Source: JAEKNW01 sp963678375 (lineage in GTDB: Bacteria; Cloacimonadota; Cloacimonadia; Cloacimonadales; JAFGVF01). From it: a stretch of DNA of 64,000 nt. The number at the start of each line of letters is the position of its first letter. Position 1 is the first letter of the stretch. Shown here one piece after another: positions 26,619-34,663 of the stretch. The stretch is from the NCBI GenBank assembly GCA_963678375.2, contig OY782831.1, positions 1,612,001-1,676,000 of the forward strand, in the 5' to 3' direction. The position numbers were made by a program, and so were the translations under genes. The notes beneath the pieces are model-generated. The model was given only the letters and a program-made list of their open reading frames with translations. It was not told where the DNA came from and did not search any database.

Positions 26619-29600
26619 ATGAAAAAAACTATGCTTATGCTAGTGTTGATGATTTTAACTATAACATCTTCATTCGCCGTATTTGTTGAAATCGGTGAAG
26701 GTGGATCAACCTCAAATTATATACCATTTTATGGTTTATTTGATTATAGTTGGTCATCATTTATTATTGAAGGAGAAGACATTGGTTCTGCTATAGAAAT
26801 CAATGAAATCCAATTTAACATTTCTAATACACCAAGTAATTATGAGATGATTAATCAAAAAGTTTATGTTAGACATACTTCTGAATCTGAAGTATCATTA
26901 GCTTACCCAGATCCTGAAAATAATGGATATACCTTACTTTATGATGGTCCAACTACCTGGAATCAGTCAGGATGGCAAGGTATTATTCTTGATCAAACTT
27001 TCGCTTATGATGGAACTTCAAACTTAGAATTTGTTTGGGAAAATCATGATGGAACATATGTGAGTGGTTATCCAATATTTGTTACTACTCCAACAGAAAC
27101 TAATGCATCTTGTTATAAATATGCCGATGGTAACTTCCCAACTGAGATAGGAACTAACCAAACTTTATTCCCAAATATAAGATTAGGCTATGCAATTGAA
27201 GGTGCTCCAACAAGTCCTGTTCTTATATCACCTGCAAATAATTCATTTGGCAATGAAACTGAACTTACACTTGAATGGCAGGTTGATGAAAACACTACTG
27301 ATGTAGATGTTTATCTTTCTACAATGAGAGATGAAGTAATGAATGAAGTAGAATCTGCTAGAGTAGTTTCAGGTCAGTTAGTTGAATCTTTTGCAACAAA
27401 TTTAAATAGCGGATCAAGTTATTTCTGGAAAGTAATAGCAAATAATACTACCCTTGATATCAGTGTTACTTCACAGGTATGGCAGTTTGCAACCGAGCTT
27501 GGAGAAATTGCATTACCTTATTCAAATGATTTTGAAGAGTTAACAATTGCAGAGACTTTACCATTGGGTTGGTCTTCTTTCCTTAGTTCAACTAGTGAAT
27601 ATGCTCAAGTAGGTGCTTATGCTGATGCTGCTTATGATAGTGAAATGGGAATTAGATTATATAACAGTGATGATGTCACAGCTGAACTTATAATAGCTAC
27701 TCCTCAAATTGAAACTAGTGGTGCTAGAATCAATATGATGGCTAAAGTTACATCAGCAAGTGAAGGCGACCTTCTACTTGGTTACCTTACTGATATTAAC
27801 GATTCTTCTACTTTCACATTAATAGAAGCTGTAGATTTAACAAGTGAATTCGCTAACTATAGAATTGCTCTACCTGATGGCGAAAACTATCTTGCATTTA
27901 AACATGCTGTTACTGGAACCTATAAAAATATTTATCTTGATGATATAATAATAGAAATGATTCCAGCAAATGAACCTGTAGCTGCAACTTTAGTTACTCC
28001 AGAAAATAGTCAACTAAATGTAGTGATTGATACTGAATTAGAATGGGTTAATAATGAAAATACTTCTACAGTAGATGTTTATCTTTCAGAGAATCTATCT
28101 GATGTTGAAGACAAACTTGCTTCTGCAAAAGTTGTGGATAATCAGAATGTAACTACTTATTCAACAGATTTAGAAACTTTCTCAACTTATTACTGGATGG
28201 TAGTTGCTAAAAACAGTGATGGTCTTTCTATTGATTCTCAGATTTATAACTTTACTACTTCTCTTGAAGAAGGATTAATTTTATCTGGAAATGGCGTTGC
28301 AACTTCTGGTAACTTGCCTATCAATCCTTTCTTTGGATATTCTTACTCACAAGTTATCTATTCTGCTGATTTATTCAATGGAGAAACTGGAGCACTTGAA
28401 AGTATAGCTTATGAGTATAATGGTAATGCAGCTTTTGAAGATGATATAATAATTTATTTAGCTACAACACCTTTAGATTCATTTACAGAAAATACTGATT
28501 GGTTACCTGCTTCTGAATTAACAGAAGTATATAATGGTACACTTACAACTACAGAGGAAGCTGGATGGATTACTATCACTTTTGATACACCATTCAATTA
28601 TGATGGATCTGCTAACTTAGTTGTTGCTGTTGAGGAAAACACTGAAGGTTATCATGGCAATAGTGATAAATTCTTTGGTTATGAAACTGAAGCCACTGTA
28701 GCTTTAAGACACAATAGTGACTCTGTTGATGCTGATCCAACCGATCCTCCTAGTGGTACTTTAGTGTCTTACCAACCAAATACTATCTTTGCTTTTGGTC
28801 AAGAAGTCACTCCACTTCCTGTAGTTACTGACTTAGCAGCTTCTGTAGTTGAAAATGATGTAACTCTTTCTTGGACAGCTCCTGAATCTGGAGAAAATAC
28901 AATCGTTGAATACCAAATATTCAAAGATAATAGCCAAATAGCAACTAGTGAAGATTTAACATACACAGATGCTGATTTAGCTGATGGAACTTATGAATAT
29001 GGTGTAAAAGTTGTTTATTCTGAAGGTACTTCTGCAATGTCAAACCTTGTAGAAGCTACAGTCTCAACTACTCCTATCGAAGTTGAAGCTCCTCTTAACT
29101 TAACAGCTAGTGTATCAGGTCAAGATGTTACCTTAAACTGGTTAGCTCCTGGTACTGAAATACCTGATGAAATCACAGAAGGTTTTGAAGAATCTTTCCC
29201 TCCTACAGGATGGTCAGTTCAAAGCACTAATACTACTACTTCTTGGGAACAATATGAAACTGTTGAATTCGAACTTTCTACTGTTGCTCCTACTGAAGGT
29301 ACTTACCAAGCTGGTGTTCAATGGGATTATTCAGCTCAGGATGAATGGTTGGTTACTTCTGAAATTTCAAATGTTTCAAACTTAACTTTTGATTACTATG
29401 GTTCATTAGGTTCTACTTATGGTGATAACTATTATGTAAAAGTATCTACTGATGGTGGTAACAACTGGACTCCTGTCTGGAATGCTTCAGATTTTGCTGA
29501 AGGTGAGAACAATTATGAAACCCCAATCTCTATTGACTTATCTGCTTATGCATCAGAGACTATTACTGTTGCTTGGAACTTTGTAGATGGTGATGGTCAA

Positions 29601-31709
29601 GGATTATGGTGGTCAACATTTATCGATAATATCGTATTTTCTTCTAATGGAAGAACTTTAGCTTTTGATGCTTCTGAATTGAAAGCATTCTCTAAAGCTG
29701 AAAAAACTCTTTCAAATTCTAGAATTATAAAAAATAGAATTTCTAAAGATCCTAACTATATTGCTACACGCAATACACGTGAATTAACTGGTTATAAAAT
29801 CTATCGTGATGCTAGCGAAATAGCAACTATCTCTTCTGATCTTTTAACTTATACTGATGAAGAACTAGACTTCGCTAACTATGAATATTATGTAACTGCT
29901 GTTTATACTGAAGGTGAATCAGATCCTTCAAACTCTGTTACAGTGTCAGTTATTGATCCTTCAACTACTTTACCTCCTATGAACTTAACAGCTGATCTTA
30001 ATGGCAGTGATGTTGACCTGAATTGGGAAGCTCCTCTTGATTTATCTGAAGGTGCTTGGTTATCTAAAGGTGCTGAAGATAATAACGACGGTATTGGTGT
30101 GAATGGTCCTGCCGAATTTGGTGTTGCTCACAAATATACTCAAGATGAACTTGCAATCTACCAGGGTTTATATATTAATACAATCAAGTTCTTCCCACGT
30201 GAAGCTACTGCTACTTATACTGTTTCAGTATGGGGTGGAGCTACAGGTCAGACTCTTCTTTATAGCGAAGTTGCTTCTGATTTCGTAAATGAAGCTTGGA
30301 ATGAACACCAATTAACAGCTCCAGTAGCAATCCCTGCTTCTGGACCTCTTTATATTGGTTACATGGTTGATACACAAGTTGGTTTCCCAGCTGGTTGTGA
30401 TGCAGGTCCTGCGGTTACTGGTGGAGATCAAATTCACTTTGTTGGCGAAGCATGGGATGCTCTCTCAGCTGTAGCTACTCCAGACATTAACTGGAATATT
30501 CAAGCTTTTGCTTCTCCTGAAGGTGCAGACAGAGCTATGGCAAGACCACTTGTTTTAGCTAAAAAAGCTGTTAAAACTTCTGCAAATATTCCTAGTTTAA
30601 GATCAGGAAATTTAAACCCTATAGTTACAAGTAGATTTAACATTGAAAGAGATGTTACAGCTTATAAAATCTACCGTGATGGTACTGAAATTGCTGAGGT
30701 TGCCGCAGATGTATTTACATATACTGATAGCAATCTTGAAAATGGTACTTATGCATACCATGTTACTGCTATGTATGGTGATTCAGAGTCATTAAACTCA
30801 AATACTGCAACAGTAACAGTTAATAATTCAAATCCTGAAGATGTTATTATCGCTGATTCATTTGAATCTTATGATGATTTCTCTATCCAGTTCGGAGATT
30901 GGACCCTTGTTGATGGAGATTTAGCTCCAACATATGGATTTAGTGGAACTACCTTCCCTAATGCTGAAACTATGTTTGCTTATATAGTATTCAATCCAGC
31001 AACAACAACTCCTCCTCTAGAAGATACTGGTTACCAAGCTCCTGATGGAAGTAAATATCTTGCTTCTTTCGCAGCTACAACACCTCCAAACAATGATTGG
31101 TTGATTTCACAAGAATTCACCCTTGGAGCAGAAGGTGAGATAAACTTCAAAGCTAAATCAATTACTAACCAATATGGCTTAGAGAAATTCAATGTGCTTG
31201 TGTCTGATGGTTCAACTAACCCTAACGACTTCACATCAATCTCTGGTAATATTCCTGTTGAAGCACCTATCACATGGACTAGTTATATGTATGGTTTAAA
31301 TAACTATGCTAACCAAACTATTAGAGTTGCTATTCAATGTGTTTCCAACGATGCTTTCGTATTTATGCTTGATGATTTAAAAATCGTTTCTGCTGGCGGA
31401 ACTGATAATGATAATTCTACTATTCCTGTTTTAACAACAGCTTTAGGTAGTAACTATCCAAACCCATTCAATCCAGAAACTACTATTTCCTACTCAGTTG
31501 AAAAAGCTGGAAAGGTTACTCTTGAAATCTATAATATCTTAGGACAGAAGGTGAAAACTCTTGTTAATGATACTAAAGATGCAGGTTCTCATAATGTAGT
31601 ATGGAATGGTAAAGATCAATCAGGAAACAAGGTTTCTTCAGGTGTTTATTTCTACCGTATGAAAAATGGAACTTATTCTAAAACAAACAAAATGATATTA
31701 ATGAAGTAG
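26619..31709 (+). CDS. Giant multidomain secreted protein with sorting tail (paralog B)
   Basis: The 1696-aa protein starts at the ATG at 26619, with AAGGAG 6 nt upstream; a TTG start at 26604 would swallow that site. It follows the order of its upstream paralog: signal peptide, VEIGEGGSTSNYIPFYGLFD module, fibronectin-III-like repeats, an ITEGFEESFPPTGWSVQS segment, LTGYKIYRDASEIA repeats, and the sorting module (NYPNPFNPETTISY to NKMILMK). An extra region after about 1120 (SEGAWLSKGAEDNNDGIGV to VTGGDQIHFVGEAW) matches a stretch placed earlier in paralog A (near 770). This shows that modules were shuffled between the two genes. Surface role inferred. Confidence 0.8.
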   Translation: MKKTMLMLVLMILTITSSFAVFVEIGEGGSTSNYIPFYGLFDYSWSSFIIEGEDIGSAIEINEIQFNISNTPSNYEMINQKVYVRHTSESEVSLAYPDPENNGYTLLYDGPTTWNQSGWQGIILDQTFAYDGTSNLEFVWENHDGTYVSGYPIFVTTPTETNASCYKYADGNFPTEIGTNQTLFPNIRLGYAIEGAPTSPVLISPANNSFGNETELTLEWQVDENTTDVDVYLSTMRDEVMNEVESARVVSGQLVESFATNLNSGSSYFWKVIANNTTLDISVTSQVWQFATELGEIALPYSNDFEELTIAETLPLGWSSFLSSTSEYAQVGAYADAAYDSEMGIRLYNSDDVTAELIIATPQIETSGARINMMAKVTSASEGDLLLGYLTDINDSSTFTLIEAVDLTSEFANYRIALPDGENYLAFKHAVTGTYKNIYLDDIIIEMIPANEPVAATLVTPENSQLNVVIDTELEWVNNENTSTVDVYLSENLSDVEDKLASAKVVDNQNVTTYSTDLETFSTYYWMVVAKNSDGLSIDSQIYNFTTSLEEGLILSGNGVATSGNLPINPFFGYSYSQVIYSADLFNGETGALESIAYEYNGNAAFEDDIIIYLATTPLDSFTENTDWLPASELTEVYNGTLTTTEEAGWITITFDTPFNYDGSANLVVAVEENTEGYHGNSDKFFGYETEATVALRHNSDSVDADPTDPPSGTLVSYQPNTIFAFGQEVTPLPVVTDLAASVVENDVTLSWTAPESGENTIVEYQIFKDNSQIATSEDLTYTDADLADGTYEYGVKVVYSEGTSAMSNLVEATVSTTPIEVEAPLNLTASVSGQDVTLNWLAPGTEIPDEITEGFEESFPPTGWSVQSTNTTTSWEQYETVEFELSTVAPTEGTYQAGVQWDYSAQDEWLVTSEISNVSNLTFDYYGSLGSTYGDNYYVKVSTDGGNNWTPVWNASDFAEGENNYETPISIDLSAYASETITVAWNFVDGDGQGLWWSTFIDNIVFSSNGRTLAFDASELKAFSKAEKTLSNSRIIKNRISKDPNYIATRNTRELTGYKIYRDASEIATISSDLLTYTDEELDFANYEYYVTAVYTEGESDPSNSVTVSVIDPSTTLPPMNLTADLNGSDVDLNWEAPLDLSEGAWLSKGAEDNNDGIGVNGPAEFGVAHKYTQDELAIYQGLYINTIKFFPREATATYTVSVWGGATGQTLLYSEVASDFVNEAWNEHQLTAPVAIPASGPLYIGYMVDTQVGFPAGCDAGPAVTGGDQIHFVGEAWDALSAVATPDINWNIQAFASPEGADRAMARPLVLAKKAVKTSANIPSLRSGNLNPIVTSRFNIERDVTAYKIYRDGTEIAEVAADVFTYTDSNLENGTYAYHVTAMYGDSESLNSNTATVTVNNSNPEDVIIADSFESYDDFSIQFGDWTLVDGDLAPTYGFSGTTFPNAETMFAYIVFNPATTTPPLEDTGYQAPDGSKYLASFAATTPPNNDWLISQEFTLGAEGEINFKAKSITNQYGLEKFNVLVSDGSTNPNDFTSISGNIPVEAPITWTSYMYGLNNYANQTIRVAIQCVSNDAFVFMLDDLKIVSAGGTDNDNSTIPVLTTALGSNYPNPFNPETTISYSVEKAGKVTLEIYNILGQKVKTLVNDTKDAGSHNVVWNGKDQSGNKVSSGVYFYRMKNGTYSKTNKMILMK

Positions 31710-31755
31710 TACTGAGATGGCTTGCATCTAGCAGGCATTTCATGAAATTATAACG

Positions 31756-31783
31756 CAAAAGCCTCGTTAAAACGGGGCTTTTG
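31756..31783 (+). terminator. Intrinsic terminator after giant paralog B
   Basis: CAAAAGCCTCG and CGGGGCTTTTG pair (one G-T pair) around TTAAAA, followed by a T-run. The stem repeats the GCCTCG core of the terminators at 11632 and 26256. Confidence 0.85.
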
Positions 31784-31811
31784 TTTTTACTGAAGGTAAA
31801 TAATCCTAAGT

Positions 31812-31851
31812 AATGCACTCTTCACTAAAGCTCTACTGCATCATCTAGGAT
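31812..31851 (+). repeat. Short fragment R4 of the dispersed repeat
   Basis: It reads AATGCACTCTTCACTAAAGC then TCTACTGCATCATCTAGGAT. It matches the 3' block of the long copies at 45570-45632 and 54053-54090. Confidence 0.6.
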
Positions 31852-31895
31852 GATAGATAAATCCTTAACGAGAAAGGCGAGTTCCTAGATAAAAA

Positions 31896-31921
31896 AAAGC
31901 CCCGAAAGATTTAGGGGCTTT
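31896..31921 (-). terminator. Intrinsic terminator for the 774-aa protein gene
   Basis: On the - strand AAAGCCCC and GGGGCTTT pair around a 10-nt loop, followed by a run of T. It lies 29 nt after the stop codon at 31950. Confidence 0.85.
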
Positions 31922-31949
31922 ACTAGCATTTGGAGGTGCTTTTATTGGT

Positions 31950-34274
31950 TTATTTCATAAGGATCATTTTGTTTGTTTTGCTGTAACTTTCTGTAATTAA
32001 CTTATATAGATAGATTCCAGAAGATACTTGTTTATTATGGTTATCTTTACCATCCCAAACAATGCTTAATTTGGTATTTGCAGTCTCAATATTTTCATTA
32101 AGAATAGTCTTAACTAATTGTCCTTTCATATTATAGACTTCAATAGTTACATGTTGGGGATAAGATAGAGAATAAGAAATAGTAGTTTCAGGATTAAATG
32201 GATTAGGATAGTTTGCATACAGCTCAGTTTGTAAGACATCATTATCAATGTCATGGTCTTCTTGATCCGAAATTTTGATAGTTACTGGACCAAACATCTG
32301 ACTTGTGCCATCAAAATCATTAGATTGTAGCCAGTAGTTATAAATGGTATTCATCTCCACTTCGCTATCAGTATAAGAATAGCTATCACCCATAGCTTGG
32401 TTTGAAGCAATTATCATTGTAGCTGTTATTCGTAAAGCATTATCTTGATTTTCAGTCTCTGATCTATAAATATTATAGCCTAAGAGATTTGATTCAGATG
32501 CGGTTTCCCATGATATTTGAGCATAATTTTCTGATGTTGCAATAGCATTGAAGGATGAGAGCTCAACTGGTAAGGTAACATCATCACCATCATTCATTAA
32601 AATGAAAACTTCACTATCTTTAGCAGTGAAATCAACACCTTGGAATGTAAAGTTTCTATCAACATCAGTTTCTGCTATGAAAGCTGGATCAGCTATATGC
32701 CATGCTCCACCATAATAGATTCTTGCATACCAAGAACCTGCAGGAGCAGTAACTTGCACATCAATATCATTATCATAACCTGTTAGACCTATTACTTTTT
32801 TATTACCTAAATTTTCATAATTCGGTAATGAAGTAATTAAAGGGTTATCAGAATTGATATTATAATTATAATAAAGATTTACATTTGGTTGAATTGTTAC
32901 ACCATCTATAGTAGTTCCTTCATTTTCAGGGAAATCTGGTAAGTTTTCTATTTTCATATTATCAATACAAACTGAGCCACGTGATCTACCTGATGTTACA
33001 CCCCTGATTATGATATATTTTGCTGTGCCGAGACCTACTCCATATTGTGATAAATCAAAAGAATAATTATACCAACCACCTGTAGCTTCAACAGGAGCTA
33101 GATTATACTGAAGTTTTACTGTGCCTACTAAAGTAGCATTTTCTATAGAGCTAGTATTATTAACATATACAGATACTAAATCATTATATGCACTATTAGT
33201 AATTCTATATACCCATAATGAAAGAGAATAATTCAAACCTGGAAACATGATTGGATTAGTTATCAAATCTGCAGTATAATTAGCTGAAGTTTGATCTCTT
33301 CTTATAATTGCCATTCCACTGCCCTCATGAGGTGTCGCTCCATTGTTTGATGTTGCGGATATATTCCAATTACCCCACACAGAGACAGGATTAGCTGTCC
33401 AACCTTCAGGAAATTGGTCATCGAAATTTGCTACTATGGGGAATTCAACATTACCAGAACTAAAGAGATTTGCTGTTAAACCTGCATCATAATTTAATGA
33501 AGTATCACATGACCAAGCTTTATAAAAATACTGGGTAGATTCTGAAATATTTTCATGGAGAAATTGACCAGCATTTCCAAAATAAATAATTTCTGCAGAA
33601 CCTAACATATCGCCAGCTGTATAAGAACTACCATTAAGAGGCTGAGAAAAATCATCTACAGAATTTGTAGCTATTAGAACATTACCAGGTGTGTTATTGT
33701 TGACCCAACTCAATGAGATTTCTCCGATATCCTCATTTTGGGCACTAAATTCTACAAAATCAAACTCATCTGAATAATAAACTGTTACTTTGAAAGTATT
33801 ATTAACTAAATATGAATAACCAGGAAGATTAGGATTCTGCGCACTTAAATCAAAACAGTGTAATTCAAAGTTAATATCACCACCTCCAAAGAAAGAATTA
33901 GCAAGATCTAATCCAGTTCTTGAATAATGAATTGTTACTGGTGAATTTTGATAAGCTACCGAAGCCATTGATGATTCATAGCTTCCGTTATAACCTCCAG
34001 TACTTGTACATTTTAGATATGACCTTGGTGATGCACAATCATAAGCACCGAAAGAATGAATATCGTACTCTACATCTATTGAAGTGATTCTTGCCCCTAT
34101 AGGAAGGTTAATTGTTAAAGGAAGAGCATTTTGTGAATTTGCTGGTGGTTGGGGATTATCCATCTGATACGTTAAAGTAACATTTCCTCCAGAGTAGGTT
34201 GCACTTGCTGAGTTTTGTCCTAAAGCAAATGCTACAAGTGATAACAAAACTAAAGTAAATAGAATTTTCTTCAT
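31950..34274 (-). CDS. Secreted multidomain protein with sorting tail, next to sigma-54 activator
   Basis: This 774-aa protein has a signal peptide (1-19, ending ALG). A beta-rich N-terminal domain (20-165) has an all-beta pattern and four Cys (CASPRSYLKC among them). A fibronectin-like part follows (DIGEISLSWVN), then a MAM/cleaved-adhesin-like segment (NFDDQFPEGWTANPVSVWG, near 290). Then comes a region with TVQPNV-type linkers and FNAIATSENYAQISWETASE, typical of secretion-tail proteins. The FlgD-like sorting module (NYPNPFNPETTISY to NKMILMK) closes it. AAGGAGA precedes the ATG. The gene diverges from a sigma-54 activator gene and has a -24/-12-like site, so sigma-54 control is plausible. 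Confidence 0.8.
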   Translation of the reverse strand: MKKILFTLVLLSLVAFALGQNSASATYSGGNVTLTYQMDNPQPPANSQNALPLTINLPIGARITSIDVEYDIHSFGAYDCASPRSYLKCTSTGGYNGSYESSMASVAYQNSPVTIHYSRTGLDLANSFFGGGDINFELHCFDLSAQNPNLPGYSYLVNNTFKVTVYYSDEFDFVEFSAQNEDIGEISLSWVNNNTPGNVLIATNSVDDFSQPLNGSSYTAGDMLGSAEIIYFGNAGQFLHENISESTQYFYKAWSCDTSLNYDAGLTANLFSSGNVEFPIVANFDDQFPEGWTANPVSVWGNWNISATSNNGATPHEGSGMAIIRRDQTSANYTADLITNPIMFPGLNYSLSLWVYRITNSAYNDLVSVYVNNTSSIENATLVGTVKLQYNLAPVEATGGWYNYSFDLSQYGVGLGTAKYIIIRGVTSGRSRGSVCIDNMKIENLPDFPENEGTTIDGVTIQPNVNLYYNYNINSDNPLITSLPNYENLGNKKVIGLTGYDNDIDVQVTAPAGSWYARIYYGGAWHIADPAFIAETDVDRNFTFQGVDFTAKDSEVFILMNDGDDVTLPVELSSFNAIATSENYAQISWETASESNLLGYNIYRSETENQDNALRITATMIIASNQAMGDSYSYTDSEVEMNTIYNYWLQSNDFDGTSQMFGPVTIKISDQEDHDIDNDVLQTELYANYPNPFNPETTISYSLSYPQHVTIEVYNMKGQLVKTILNENIETANTKLSIVWDGKDNHNKQVSSGIYLYKLITESYSKTNKMILMK

Positions 34275-34330
34275 AATTTTCTCCTTTGATTAAAATTTTT
34301 AAAAAACAAAATCCTTTCTTTTATATAATA

Positions 34331-34344
34331 GCATTTTAACTTCC
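34331..34344 (-). promoter_or_regulatory. Possible sigma-54 promoter of the 774-aa protein gene
   Basis: On the - strand: TGGAAGTTAAAATGCT, with GG and GC exactly 10 nt apart. It matches TGG and TGC of the consensus but not the inner CAC. The predicted start is about 45 nt before the ATG. A GG-N10-GC match is expected by chance a few times in this much intergenic DNA, so weight comes from the neighbouring activator gene and boxes. Confidence 0.4.
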
Positions 34345-34450
34345 ATATATTTCTATTAAGTACAAAAAGTCTGTAATATGTTGATAAATAATATAATATA
34401 GATATTGAAATTTTTCTTAGAATGAAAAAAAGCAAGAAATTAATAAGAAA

Positions 34451-34493
34451 AGTGCGATATCGCATTTCGAAAACGCAATGAGTGCGGTATCGC
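34451..34493. promoter_or_regulatory. Two near-identical palindromic boxes, 30-bp spacing (enhancer-like)
   Basis: AGTGCGATATCGC (34451-34463) and AGTGCGGTATCGC (34481-34493) differ at one base. The first contains the perfect palindrome TGCGATATCGCA. A start-to-start distance of 30 bp places both on the same DNA face. They lie about 110-150 bp upstream of the -24/-12-like site, the usual range for sigma-54 activator sites. A TTTCGAAA palindrome lies between them. G/C-rich boxes in such AT-rich DNA stand out. Confidence 0.6.
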
Positions 34494-34603
34494 CATGTTG
34501 ACTTTAAAAACTTAAAAAGTGTATTACAATTCTTAAAAAAGTGAATTAATCATTGACTATCACTAAATGTTGAAAGAAGATTTATAATCTTAACAAAAAT
34601 AGC

Positions 34604-34618
34604 TTGACTAATAGTCAA
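34604..34618. promoter_or_regulatory. TTGACTA-A-TAGTCAA palindrome before the activator gene
   Basis: A perfect 7-bp inverted repeat around one base, 46 nt before the chosen ATG. It may be an operator. It also contains a TTGACT that could serve as -35, but no clear -10 is positioned after it. Confidence 0.4.
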
Positions 34619-34663
34619 CATAGCATTAAATATTATTTCGAGCGTGAATTAAGAGGAGTGAAA

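Larger units (their letters stand above)
34275..34663. other. Divergent control region of activator and secreted protein genes
   Basis: About 390 nt without a credible gene. It holds a -24/-12-like site, two palindromic boxes 30 bp apart and a TTGACTA/TAGTCAA palindrome, each listed separately. Confidence 0.65.

Noticed and set aside
34271..34465. 64-codon frame upstream of the secreted-protein gene, - strand
   Set aside because: It overlaps the next start, has no ribosome site and an AT-driven composition (Phe, Ile, Leu, Lys), and covers the control region with promoter-like and palindromic sites.
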